From positions 1 through 41,441 of the forward strand of contig CANNMA010000003.1 in NCBI GenBank assembly GCA_947505805.1: 41,441 bases of DNA, in the 5' to 3' direction. A program made the position numbers and the translations under genes. Source of the stretch: a bacterium (GTDB lineage: Bacteria > Babelota > Babeliae > Babelales > CAIQNR01). The notes under the pieces are model-generated. The model saw nothing but the letters and a program-made list of their open reading frames with translations, had not been told where the DNA came from and ran no database searches. Below are positions 25,968 to 33,211 of this stretch, piece by piece. How positions within the stretch are numbered: position 1 is the stretch's first letter; the number at the start of each line of letters is the position of its first letter.

Positions 25968-26552
25968 ATGAATAAAAAAAATATTAAAATGACACCCGGT
26001 GGTAAAGATAATAAATCAGATCAACAAGGTGGTAGTGAACAAAAGCGTCCACAACGTAAAATGTCTGAATACGGTAAACAGTTAAAAGAAAAACAAAAAG
26101 TAAAAGAAATGTACGGAATGCGTGAAAAACAGTTTCGTCGTTTTTTTAAAAATGCATTAGCTTCAAAGCAAGGTGCTCCTGGTGAAAATCTTCTTAACAT
26201 GCTTGAACGCCGTCTTGACAATGTCATTTATCGTTTGAAATTATCTGTAACTCGTCGACAAGCACGTCAAATTATTGCTCATGGGCATATTTTGGTTAAT
26301 GGTGGGCATGTTTATTCACCATCATTTTTGGTTTCTGTAGGAGACGTTGTTTCGTTGATGGATTCAGTTGCAGGAAAAGAAAAATTTCTTGAACAAGTTA
26401 TCGATAAACGTTTGAATATTGGTATTAAGGTTCCAGAATGGCTTGAACTAAACAAGAAAGATCGCAAAGGTCAAATTCTTCGTTTTCCAGTTAGAGCTGA
26501 TATTCAAGTGCCAATTGAAGAGCATTTGATTGTTGAGTTGTACTCAAAGTAA
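25968..26552 (+). CDS. rpsD: 30S ribosomal protein uS4 with a non-standard N-terminus
   Basis: 194 residues. It starts 16S assembly and often regulates its own operon. From MSEYGKQLKEKQKVKEMYGM onward it matches uS4, including the S4 RNA-binding domain (RLDNVIYRLKLSVTRRQARQ; HILVNGG) and the C-terminal WLELNKKDRKGQI. The first 31 residues are polar (Lys, Gln, Gly, Asn) and lack the RYxGPxxR start and the N-terminal cysteines seen in many uS4 proteins. No such sequence is found in the 31-base gap upstream, so the segment was lost or replaced, not mis-started. Confidence 0.95.
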   Translation: MNKKNIKMTPGGKDNKSDQQGGSEQKRPQRKMSEYGKQLKEKQKVKEMYGMREKQFRRFFKNALASKQGAPGENLLNMLERRLDNVIYRLKLSVTRRQARQIIAHGHILVNGGHVYSPSFLVSVGDVVSLMDSVAGKEKFLEQVIDKRLNIGIKVPEWLELNKKDRKGQILRFPVRADIQVPIEEHLIVELYSK

Positions 26553-26593
26553 TCGTAAATAAGAATAATAGGTAAAATGTGTGGGGACTATAC

Positions 26594-27664
26594 ATGAGTA
26601 AAGAATATCAACCATTAACAATTCCTCGTTTAACGTGGGACAAAAAGTCTTTAACAACAATGAACGGAGAGTTAATTGCTCAACCGTTGGAACCAGGTTT
26701 TGGGATAACCTTGGGTAATGCGCTTCGTCGTGTACTCCTTGGTGGTATTGAAGGTGCTGCGGTAACTTCTGTTATTATCAAAGGTGTTAATAATGAGTTT
26801 GCTGTTTTACCAGGTGTTGTAGAAGACGTAATGCAGCTTTGTTTGAATATTAAACAAATTGTCGTTCGTTCAAAAGATGGAAAATCAGGAAAAATGACCC
26901 TGAGCGTTCAACAAGAAGGAACTGTTCGAGTATCTGATATTAAAGCAGATAGTAATCTTGAATTGATTAATGGTGATCATATTCTTGCTCATATCGCTCC
27001 AGCAGGTTCATTAGATATTGAATTTTTTGTTGAGTCAGGTCGTGGCTATAGACGTGCTCAGTGGCCTGAAGGGGTTACTTTGCAAGAAGACGATCGTATT
27101 TATCTTGATTCAATGTTTTCACCAGTAGCTAAAGTTGCTTTTGATATTCAAAAGACTCGTGTTGGTAAAGAGATTGATTATGATAAATTGATTTTGTTTG
27201 TGACTACAAATGGTGCAATTAATCCGCTTGAAGCATTAAATTATGCAGTTTCTGTGCTCCGTACTCAATTAGAACAATTTTTGGTCGATACAGAGATTCC
27301 ATTTAATGAAATTTCAGCTCCTGTTAAAGAAGAAGTAACTATTGTTCCTGAAACGAATAAAGAGTTGGTTCTTAAGGGTGTTCCTGTTGAACTTTTGCTT
27401 AAGCAGATTGATGAACTTGAACTTTCTGTTCGCGCACATAATTGTTTGATGAATGCAGGTATTAAGCGTGTTCTTGATTTGGTTAATTTGAGTGAAGAAC
27501 AAGGTTTGTGCATTAAGAATTTTGGTCTTAAGTCATTGAATGAAGTTAAAGACAGTATGAAGGCATTCGGTCTTTCTTTTGGTATGAATATTAGCGAAGC
27601 TGATTTGGAAAAGATCATGAGAGAACAAGGACCTGTCCTGCCAATTGAAGATGAGCAGTACTAA
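26594..27664 (+). CDS. rpoA: DNA-directed RNA polymerase subunit alpha
   Basis: 356 residues from ATG 26594 (GTGGGGA about 8 bases upstream); a GTG at 26579 would add five. The N-terminal dimerisation domain shows EPGFGITLGNALRRVLLGG and YAVSVLRTQLEQFLVD. The C-terminal DNA-binding domain has SVRAHNCLMNAGI, with the arginine and asparagine used for UP-element contact in E. coli, and KNFGLKSLNEVKDSMKAFGL. It is some 25 residues longer than the E. coli protein, partly in the linker and partly in an acidic tail. Confidence 0.97.
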   Translation: MSKEYQPLTIPRLTWDKKSLTTMNGELIAQPLEPGFGITLGNALRRVLLGGIEGAAVTSVIIKGVNNEFAVLPGVVEDVMQLCLNIKQIVVRSKDGKSGKMTLSVQQEGTVRVSDIKADSNLELINGDHILAHIAPAGSLDIEFFVESGRGYRRAQWPEGVTLQEDDRIYLDSMFSPVAKVAFDIQKTRVGKEIDYDKLILFVTTNGAINPLEALNYAVSVLRTQLEQFLVDTEIPFNEISAPVKEEVTIVPETNKELVLKGVPVELLLKQIDELELSVRAHNCLMNAGIKRVLDLVNLSEEQGLCIKNFGLKSLNEVKDSMKAFGLSFGMNISEADLEKIMREQGPVLPIEDEQY

Positions 27665-27683
27665 CTGATAGAGGAATAGATCG

Positions 27684-28040
27684 ATGAAACATCAATCAGG
27701 TAAAGTAAAATTAAACGTTAAAGAGTCGCACAAACGATCCCTTTTACGTAACCAAGTAATTCATTTGATTACTTACGGACATTTGACAACAACTAAAGCA
27801 CAAGCTCGTCAAGTAAAGCGATTGGCTGAAAAGGTAGTTACTCTTGCTCGCAAGGGTCCTGACTTTAACACCAAACGCCGTGTTCGCTCATTGCTTCCTT
27901 ATAAACTTGAAGCATTGAAAACATTGTTTGTTGATATTGCGCCACGTTATACCGAACGTCCAGGTGGGTACACAAGACTTATTTCATTAGGTCGTCGCCC
28001 TAGCGATACAGCATCAATTGCACGTCTTGAATGGGTATAA
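27684..28040 (+). CDS. rplQ: 50S ribosomal protein bL17
   Basis: 118 residues, the usual last gene of the alpha operon. LNVKESHKRSLLRNQVIHLI, GHLTTTKAQARQVKRLAEKV and RPGGYTRLISLGRRPSDTAS are typical. GAGGAAT precedes the ATG. A terminator follows 29 bases after its stop. Confidence 0.97.
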   Translation: MKHQSGKVKLNVKESHKRSLLRNQVIHLITYGHLTTTKAQARQVKRLAEKVVTLARKGPDFNTKRRVRSLLPYKLEALKTLFVDIAPRYTERPGGYTRLISLGRRPSDTASIARLEWV

Positions 28041-28069
28041 ATCGTACCTAAACGTTAAAAATTAAAAAG

Positions 28070-28100
28070 AGCTGCGGAGAAATTCGCGGCTTTTTTTTTT
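28070..28100 (+). terminator. Rho-independent terminator of the ribosomal cluster
   Basis: AGCTGCG (28070-28076) and CGCGGCT (28085-28091) form a 7-bp stem with one G-T pair and an 8-base loop, followed by a run of ten T. It is the first clear terminator after 8634. Flanking A-run, stem and loop are nearly identical to the terminator at 28676-28712. Confidence 0.93.
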
Positions 28101-28182
28101 GATAATTTTAGGCGGTACTTAAAAAGTAAAAATATAATTTGAAAGAAAAATTATGGAATAAAAAACAACTCAGTTATCGCAA

Positions 28183-28656
28183 ATGAAACTAGTTGGCCTT
28201 ACAGTGCGAACGAACAACGCTGTAGAAGCAGGAGAAAAAATCTATACAACAGGTGGTAAGATTCTGCCTTTAATTAGACGGTATTATCAAGATGGTGTAG
28301 CTGAAAAGATAGCTAATCGTAAGACTCCAGGAACAATTTATTGTGCTTATACAGAGTACGAGTCTGACTACACGGGTGATTATACCTATTTTATTGGTGA
28401 AGAAGTAACTTCTTTTGATATTGTTCCTGAAGAATTTTTTACTTTAGTTGTGCCAGCTCAAGAATACGTAAAATTTACTAATGGACCAGCAGCAATGCCT
28501 CAAGTATGTTCTGATGTCTGGGAAAAAATTTGGAAATCAACCGATCCTGAATTAGGTGGAAAACGTAGTTACAAGGTTGATTTTGAGGTTTATGATCAAC
28601 GTGCTACTGACCATCAAAACATTGTTCTTGATGTGTTTGTAGGTATCGAAGAATAA
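28183..28656 (+). CDS. GyrI-like / Cass2-like effector-binding domain protein
   Basis: 157 residues, a single domain of the SRPBCC-like GyrI/AraC effector-binding superfamily. Signs: VRTNNAVEAGEKIYTTGGKI, then PLIRRYYQDGV, the block YCAYTEYESDYTGDYTYFIG (residues 53-72) closest to integron-cassette Cass2 and BmrR-type drug-binding domains, and a C-terminal YKVDFEVYD strand. Such proteins bind small, often cationic molecules. There is no DNA-binding domain, so it may be a sponge or a partner of a separate regulator. No clear ribosome binding site precedes the ATG; a TATAAT (28133-28138) upstream lacks a -35. It sits alone between two matching terminators. Confidence 0.85.
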   Translation: MKLVGLTVRTNNAVEAGEKIYTTGGKILPLIRRYYQDGVAEKIANRKTPGTIYCAYTEYESDYTGDYTYFIGEEVTSFDIVPEEFFTLVVPAQEYVKFTNGPAAMPQVCSDVWEKIWKSTDPELGGKRSYKVDFEVYDQRATDHQNIVLDVFVGIEE

Positions 28657-28675
28657 CTTTTAGTTTTAAAAAATT

Positions 28676-28712
28676 AAAAAGAGCTGCGGAAAAATTCGCA
28701 GCTCTTTTTTTT
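28676..28712. terminator. Bidirectional terminator after the GyrI-like gene
   Basis: GAGCTGCG (28681-28688) and CGCAGCTC (28697-28704) form a perfect 8-bp stem, extended by flanking A and T runs, with eight T on the right and T-rich sequence on the left of the opposite strand. It can end both the GyrI-like gene and the leftward GrpB-GNAT gene. It matches the terminator at 28070-28100 in stem, loop and flanks. Confidence 0.93.
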
Positions 28713-28744
28713 AAAAAAATTTTGAATAGTTTAAGTACTGTTTT

Positions 28745-29701
28745 TTACAGAAATTTGTGCATACCAATTGATCCGTGCTTGCTTGGACAGGTTGATTTTT
28801 CTGCTGCTGCAAGTTCTTCGTAGCCCTGTTTTTTATAAAATAGTTTTTCTGATGGACAAGCCTGTAATGAAAGTTCGGTACATTCTTTTTGCTCTTTCAG
28901 CCATTGTTCAATAGTAGTTAAAAATTGACCCCGTAAATTATGGCAGTGAATGTCGAACTCCATGATATGGAGAACGGCAGTTTTTTCGGGAAATAGTTGA
29001 AGATGGCCATATCCAATAATGTTTGGTCCTTGATAGAAACAAAAATGAATATGTTCAGGGTGGTTAAAAGTCCATGTTAGCGGGTCAAAGAGAATATCTT
29101 TTTTTGCAAAATAGTTTTTTCTAAACTGTTTTGCTTGCTGCCACTCATGCGGATGAGCACAATGCATAAGTCGTATTTTATTGAAACCAGCTAGTGATGT
29201 GATTTTACGAATAAAACAGTCTTTACCTGAGCTATATCCAGTAAACATGCGATCTTTTTGAATTTCAAAAGAACTTTTTTGGGTTAAAAGGCCAGCTTTT
29301 AATTGTGCATATTCAACAACTGCATCCAAATGGGTTCGTAAATAATCTCTGAATCCAAGATTAAGGTCTATTTCTGGGTTTCCTGGTTTATACATATGAA
29401 GGTTGATTTTAGGTTTAGAATCTTTATTGAAATAAAATCGAAAGGGAATATTGTATTCCCCTTTGTACGTGTATTCCAGTGATTCTAAAAGTGTGATTGT
29501 GCGCGCAGGATCTTGTGCAACTACGATGATATCAAGAATAGGTTTTGCTGCTAATCCTGGTACTGATGTTGAACCGATATGATGAACTTCAAGACAATGT
29601 TGGCCAAGTTTTTTTTTGATAAGTGCGGCTTCTTTGCTAAAAAGTTCAGGCCATTGAGGATCGTAGGGCATAACTTCTATCTGTTTGATTTGCACGGTCA
29701 T
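28745..29701 (-). CDS. GrpB (UPF0157) nucleotidyltransferase-like domain fused to a GNAT domain
   Basis: 318 residues. Residues 1 to about 165 are a GrpB/UPF0157 domain: YDPQWPELF (13-21), HIGSTSVPGLAAKPILDI (41-58) with the nucleotidyltransferase-type GS and D, then EIDLNLGFRDYLR. Residues from about 175 form a GNAT N-acetyltransferase fold (NIIGYGHLQLFPEKTAVLHI; FYKKQGYEEL near the end), although the acetyl-CoA loop is weak (NLRGQFL instead of RGxGxG/A). GrpB domains resemble the adenylyl- or CoA-handling nucleotidyltransferases, but the substrate is unknown. The ATG at 29701 has GAGGA about 7 bases upstream. A resistance or metabolite-modifying role is possible but not shown. Confidence 0.85.
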   Translation of the reverse strand: MTVQIKQIEVMPYDPQWPELFSKEAALIKKKLGQHCLEVHHIGSTSVPGLAAKPILDIIVVAQDPARTITLLESLEYTYKGEYNIPFRFYFNKDSKPKINLHMYKPGNPEIDLNLGFRDYLRTHLDAVVEYAQLKAGLLTQKSSFEIQKDRMFTGYSSGKDCFIRKITSLAGFNKIRLMHCAHPHEWQQAKQFRKNYFAKKDILFDPLTWTFNHPEHIHFCFYQGPNIIGYGHLQLFPEKTAVLHIMEFDIHCHNLRGQFLTTIEQWLKEQKECTELSLQACPSEKLFYKKQGYEELAAAEKSTCPSKHGSIGMHKFL

Positions 29702-29809
29702 AGGTATTCCTCAATGGTAAAGGGGTGCGAACGAAATTTAAAAGTTTTAAAGAAGTTAGTCTAATTGATACTGTAGATGTTCACAAATTAAGATTTTTTT
29801 CATTTTTTA

Positions 29810-29862
29810 GCACAAGACGTAGGTGTGCACTATGCGTGCAGCACCAAAGGGGTTGCTCACCC
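29810..29862 (+). repeat. Left arm of a 53-base inverted repeat
   Basis: Begins GCACAAGACG and ends GTTGCTCACCC. Its reverse complement matches 30245-30297 at 48 of 53 positions with no gap. The two arms bound a 488-base element. The outer neighbours are A/T runs on both sides; no certain target duplication is seen. Confidence 0.85.
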
Positions 29863-29873
29863 AACCCCTTTGG
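29844..29873 (+). other. Perfect 11-bp hairpin inside the left arm
   Basis: CCAAAGGGGTT (29844-29854) pairs with AACCCCTTTGG (29863-29873) around GCTCACCC. It overlaps the left arm of the larger inverted repeat. It lacks a T run, so it is not a standard terminator. Confidence 0.6.
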
Positions 29874-30244
29874 AAACAAGGGTGCAAACATGCTGTTTGA
29901 GCGCCTGTCGGCTACAACCTTCGTTGCGCCCTAATGGACGACAACTCAGTTCCGCCTGATACGGATTTTTTATAGAAGATTTACCATTTTTCAGAAGGTT
30001 ATTTTGGTGTGTTGTGTATTTATTATTAAGGAAAGGGACCTTCTCCGTCGTCCACAACGATATGAGATCGCGGCTGAGTGCGTAGCACACTGACAGATCG
30101 AATGAGTGTCGGGGATCCAGGCGTAACAAGAAAAAATCATATTTTATGTAATCTTTTATTTTTATAAAGACTTTTACAAAGTAACGTGCCCGACTTCGCT
30201 CGAAGAGCTATATCGTGGCACCACGCCTTAGCCTTGGCGTCGGC

Positions 30245-30297
30245 GGGTGAGCAACCTCTTTGGTGCTGCCCGCAGAGGGCACACCTGCGTCTTGTGC
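30245..30297 (-). repeat. Right arm of the 53-base inverted repeat
   Basis: The inverse partner of 29810-29862, with five single mismatches. Just inside it, more local symmetries occur: CACCACGCC...GGCGTCGG and CTTCGCTCGAAG (30190-30201). The element could be a non-autonomous mobile sequence (MITE-like) or a palindromic intergenic repeat family. I see no transposase. Confidence 0.85.
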
Positions 30298-30463
30298 AAA
30301 AGAATAAAAAATCCTTCTATTTATGAACTTCTACAGAGATGACGAATAAAAAGTTCGTTTTTGAGCAACTAATCTTAAAAAAATGATAAATCATAAAAAA
30401 ATAGCTTCAATCTGAAAATAAATATAGGGTTAAATCTTTTTGATAAGCTCATTAGGAGGGCTT

Positions 30464-30491
30464 TTGCGATTACTTGAATTGTAAGTATACT
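30464..30491 (+). promoter_or_regulatory. Candidate promoter of the first exported-protein gene
   Basis: TTGCGA (30464-30469), a 16-base spacer, then TATACT (30486-30491), giving an 80-base leader. The same layout (TTGC.. with 16-base spacing) occurs before the second gene at 31527-31554. Confidence 0.5.
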
Positions 30492-30572
30492 CAATAGCAA
30501 TTACTTGTTTTTTTAAATGGAAAACAGTACAAAAGTGTGGGTTTTTTTAATTAATTCATGGAGGATATAATC

Positions 30573-31370
30573 ATGAATAAACGTTTATCATTGTTTTTAC
30601 TTACTGCGCTGTGTGCATCTGCACCGGTAGTAACTAAGGCTTCAGCGGATTCAATAGCGGATGAAATGGTCAGACATGTTGCAGATAAAGGGATGTCTGT
30701 TGTTGCAGATAAAATGCCCAAGTTTCTTGCAAATTACATAGTTACTGGTGTTACATCATTAGCTCTTGCTGGTATTGCAAATCATTATGAAAAAGCCAAA
30801 AAGAAAGCAATTAAGGCAGCAGTTGTAGTTGGAACAGTTAGTGCGCTTGCGTACTGGTATGTTAACAATCCTGAATCATTCAATGCTGCTATGATAATTA
30901 CTGTTAAAATTGGTAGTAGAGTTGCTGATGCGATTGCGCCCTATATTCCAACTAAAGAAGTTGTTAAGGATACTTTAGTAACTACTGCATCTGCTGTAGC
31001 TGATAAAGCTAAGGTAGCAGGTTCGGTTGCTCTTATTGAAGGTCAAAAACTTGCAAACCAAGCGTTTGAAGCTTTGCCAAGTAAAGAAACAATTATAGAG
31101 AATGCTTCTGTACTATCTGCAACTATCGGTGCAAAAATATCTTCAATTGCTCAACAAGTTATTGATTATGCTCAACCTAAGATTGCTTCAGCTGCTCATC
31201 AAGCTTCAGCCTATGCACAACCTTACATTGATGTGTTACAAGAAAAAGCAGTAACAGCTGTTAATGCTCTTGCTGAACATGAAAACATTATGAGAGTAGC
31301 ACATGGAATTAATGATTATTTGGCAGCTCCGGTTATAAATTCAACCATTAATTCGGTTATGGTTCATTAA
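30573..31370 (+). CDS. Exported Ala-rich helical protein, unknown family (protein A of a pair)
   Basis: 265 residues from ATG 30573, with GGAGG 8 bases upstream; an upstream ATG at 30558 overlaps that site and is rejected. Signal peptide at residues 1-26 (MNKRLSLFLL...; ASA cleavage). Two hydrophobic stretches, about 53-69 and 81-97, are separated by a lysine-rich linker (YEKAKKKAIK). The rest is predicted long amphipathic helix, Ala/Val/Ser-rich and apolipoprotein-like. Short repeats: IPTKE (125-129) and LPSKE (168-172), each followed by a helix, and YAQP at 199-202 and 214-217. The motif and start region are shared with the gene at 31643. I do not recognise the family. A secreted or envelope-anchored, possibly host-facing role is a guess. 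Confidence 0.8.
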   Translation: MNKRLSLFLLTALCASAPVVTKASADSIADEMVRHVADKGMSVVADKMPKFLANYIVTGVTSLALAGIANHYEKAKKKAIKAAVVVGTVSALAYWYVNNPESFNAAMIITVKIGSRVADAIAPYIPTKEVVKDTLVTTASAVADKAKVAGSVALIEGQKLANQAFEALPSKETIIENASVLSATIGAKISSIAQQVIDYAQPKIASAAHQASAYAQPYIDVLQEKAVTAVNALAEHENIMRVAHGINDYLAAPVINSTINSVMVH

Positions 31371-31431
31371 AAACTAAATGTGATCCCTTGAATATTCAGA
31401 AATGGGACTACTGTTTTTGGATATTTTAGAT

Positions 31432-31457
31432 AAGGGTCTTAAGAAATTGGGACCCTT
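31432..31457 (+). terminator. Hairpin terminator after protein A gene
   Basis: AAGGGTCTTAA (31432-31442) pairs with TTGGGACCCTT (31447-31457) over 11 pairs (two G-T) capped by a GAAA tetraloop, followed by TTCCTTT. It separates the two exported-protein genes into distinct transcripts. Confidence 0.75.
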
Positions 31458-31526
31458 TTCCTTTAAAAAGGTATTAAAAAAAATAAGCCTAATGATTGAG
31501 TGTTAAGCTTGGTCTTTAGGGGGCGT

Positions 31527-31554
31527 TTGCACAGATTAGAAGGGGTGCTAGAAT
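31527..31554 (+). promoter_or_regulatory. Candidate promoter of the second exported-protein gene
   Basis: TTGCAC (31527-31532), a 16-base spacer, TAGAAT (31549-31554). It lies after the terminator at 31432-31457 and about 88 bases ahead of the start codon. Confidence 0.5.
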
Positions 31555-31562
31555 GAATGGTA

Positions 31563-31594
31563 GCTGATTTTAGTTGTTCTGAACACAAATCAGC
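31563..31594 (+). other. 8-bp inverted repeat in the leader of protein B
   Basis: GCTGATTT (31563-31570) and AAATCAGC (31587-31594) with a 16-base loop, just downstream of the -10 box. It could be an operator or a leader hairpin. Confidence 0.45.
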
Positions 31595-31642
31595 AGACAA
31601 AATGTGAGGTTTAATAGTTAGTTCTATTCATGGAGGTTAATC

Positions 31643-33130
31643 ATGAATAAAAAATTTTTATCAATAGTTATATTGACATCAACATTTGCGCTTTCTGCGG
31701 CAGATGGTGGAAATCAAGTTTCTGTAGTTCCAACAACTACATCATCATGGAGTGATGTGCCGGTACTTGGTGTAGCGGTTAGGTTTTGGTCATATACAGC
31801 TACAGGGTTCTCTAATGCGCTAAAATCAGTTTTAGCAACTCAGACTACTCAACAACCAGCAGCATCAACAGAACCAATACAAACAGCAGCTGAGTATAAT
31901 GAATCATCTTTAGCTGAAGTAAAAAGATTAGAAGTAGATTATGAAGCATTAGAACAAGCAAAAACTCAAGGCTTTGTTGAAAGATTTACTCCTTCATTAG
32001 AAACAGGGTTCTGTGTCGCTGGTGGTGCAGCAGTTGGTGGACTAATTGGAAATCAATTTGTAAAAGAAGGTGATAACTTGATTGGTCAAAAAGGTTTAAA
32101 AATAGGCCTTCCAGCAGCTGCCGGAGCAGGTCTCGGAGGCTACTTCCGTAATGGAATACAAGTAGGAGCTTCAGCATTTACAGCAAAAGCAGTTTCTTAT
32201 ATTCCATCAAAAGAAGCTTCTGTTAATGCACTTTGTTTAGTAAAAGATGCAGTTGTTAGCGCAGGATCATCTGTTGTTACTTCTGTGAGTGAACATCCAG
32301 TTATAGCAACAACAGCCGCAGTTGCAGCAGTAGTTACTGGTTATGGTGTTTACTATAACAGTAGAGCTAAAGAAGCTCTTGTTGAAGATGCAAAAGAAGC
32401 TGTAAATGCTTTAGAGCTACCAGCATCATCAGAAAAAGGTGCAGAACAATCACTTTCAATACCAGAAAAAGCTGAAGTATTGGCACAAATTGCTCCTGAA
32501 AGATTGCATGATGAAAATCTAGTTGATGAACAAGTTGCAGCTCAAGAAGAAAATCTTCCAGCAGCACAACAACTAGTAGTAGAACCAGCAGTTATTTCAG
32601 CACCAGCTCGAGCAGTAACTGTTGAAGTAGAACACTCAGTAGTAAAACCAGTTCTAGCTCCAGCACCAGTACAAGAACCAGTTCTAGCTCCAGCACCAGT
32701 ACAAGAACCATTAGCAACAGTTGCAGCGGTACGAGCTTCTTTAAGAAAGCCTAAAGCTGTTACTGCAACCAATGTTGATAAATCTACCTTGCGCAATATT
32801 ATTGATGCAACTAAAATTCTTGCACAGCAGATGACTCCTGGAAACAACTTCAAACATTTCAACATCAATCTTGCTGATGACTTAAGTTTGCCAACAGTTA
32901 GACAGATTGCTGGGGTTCACCAATATGCATTAGAAACTATTCCCGCACATGTTGTTGAACTTGCTGATACTATTATTTCTTATTCAGCATTCTTGAATTA
33001 TGTTGCTGCAAAACGTGGTGGTAATCAGTATGGTTCAATGAGTCAAACTCATTTACGCAACATTCAACAAGCGATTGCTCAAGCAATAACTGACTTTGAT
33101 AATGCTACTCAAGAATTACTACACAGCTAA
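31643..33130 (+). CDS. Exported Gly-zipper / Pro-Ala-repeat protein, unknown family (protein B of a pair)
   Basis: 495 residues. ATG 31643 has GGAGG 7 bases upstream. Signal peptide at 1-20 (MNKKFLSIVILTSTFALSAA). Then: a Ser/Thr-rich stretch; a charged helix (88-112); a glycine-zipper membrane-like region (122-176, for example GFCVAGGAAVGGLIG and GLPAAAGAGLGGYF); IPSKE (187-191); a hydrophobic helix (219-238); an acidic linker; a Pro/Ala/Val-Gln low-complexity region with two exact copies of PVLAPAPVQE (336-355); and a better-structured C-terminal domain of about 120 residues (TLRNIIDATKILAQQMTPG...). The layout suggests an envelope-inserted N-terminal half, a flexible spacer and an exposed C-terminal domain; the function is unknown. 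It shares its start region and IPSKE helix with protein A. Confidence 0.82.
   Translation: MNKKFLSIVILTSTFALSAADGGNQVSVVPTTTSSWSDVPVLGVAVRFWSYTATGFSNALKSVLATQTTQQPAASTEPIQTAAEYNESSLAEVKRLEVDYEALEQAKTQGFVERFTPSLETGFCVAGGAAVGGLIGNQFVKEGDNLIGQKGLKIGLPAAAGAGLGGYFRNGIQVGASAFTAKAVSYIPSKEASVNALCLVKDAVVSAGSSVVTSVSEHPVIATTAAVAAVVTGYGVYYNSRAKEALVEDAKEAVNALELPASSEKGAEQSLSIPEKAEVLAQIAPERLHDENLVDEQVAAQEENLPAAQQLVVEPAVISAPARAVTVEVEHSVVKPVLAPAPVQEPVLAPAPVQEPLATVAAVRASLRKPKAVTATNVDKSTLRNIIDATKILAQQMTPGNNFKHFNINLADDLSLPTVRQIAGVHQYALETIPAHVVELADTIISYSAFLNYVAAKRGGNQYGSMSQTHLRNIQQAIAQAITDFDNATQELLHS
32651..32710 (+). repeat. Exact 30-base tandem repeat, two copies
   Basis: Two identical 30-base units (32651-32680 and 32681-32710), each beginning GTTCTAGCTCC and ending GTACAAGAACCA, in frame and encoding PVLAPAPVQE twice. 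Perfect identity at the third codon positions indicates a recent duplication. Confidence 0.95.
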
Positions 33131-33135
33131 GTTTT

Positions 33136-33170
33136 TTATGTACAACTGATACACATCCTGACGTACATAA
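33136..33170 (+). other. 8-bp inverted repeat just after protein B
   Basis: TTATGTAC (33136-33143) and GTACATAA (33163-33170) with a 19-base loop. It directly precedes the terminator and may add to 3' end stability. Confidence 0.5.
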
Positions 33171-33176
33171 GGTTCA

Positions 33177-33211
33177 AGAGGTGTCCTTTTTTAAGGGCGC
33201 CTCTTTTTTTT
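33177..33211 (+). terminator. Rho-independent terminator of protein B gene
   Basis: AGAGGTGTCC (33177-33186) pairs with GGGCGCCTCT (33195-33204) through ten pairs (two G-T), followed by a T run to 33211. Its end overlaps the last codon of the converging SbcC-type gene. Confidence 0.88.

Larger units (their letters stand above)
29702..30572. other. 871-base non-coding region with a GC-richer repeat-bounded island
   Basis: No convincing gene is present. The flanks (29702-29809 and 30298-30460) are AT-rich; the middle (29810-30297) is richer in GC and full of inverted repeats, in contrast to the surroundings. The leftward open frame at 29857-30129 (90 codons) has no binding site, crosses the repeat structure and resembles no family. 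The right end carries a candidate promoter and leader for the next gene. See the separate entries. Confidence 0.6.

Noticed and set aside
29857-30129. 90-codon leftward open frame in the GC-richer island
   Set aside because: No ribosome binding site, runs through inverted-repeat arms and AT-rich filler, and resembles no protein family; more likely non-coding repeat sequence.
29810-30297. Structured RNA such as tmRNA, RNase P RNA, 6S or SRP RNA
   Set aside because: None of the defining conserved sequences of these RNAs is seen, and the inverted ends fit a repeat element better.
32542-32868. 108-codon leftward Thr/Ala/Gly-rich open frame
   Set aside because: Antisense of the Pro/Ala repeat region of the exported protein, created by its low complexity.
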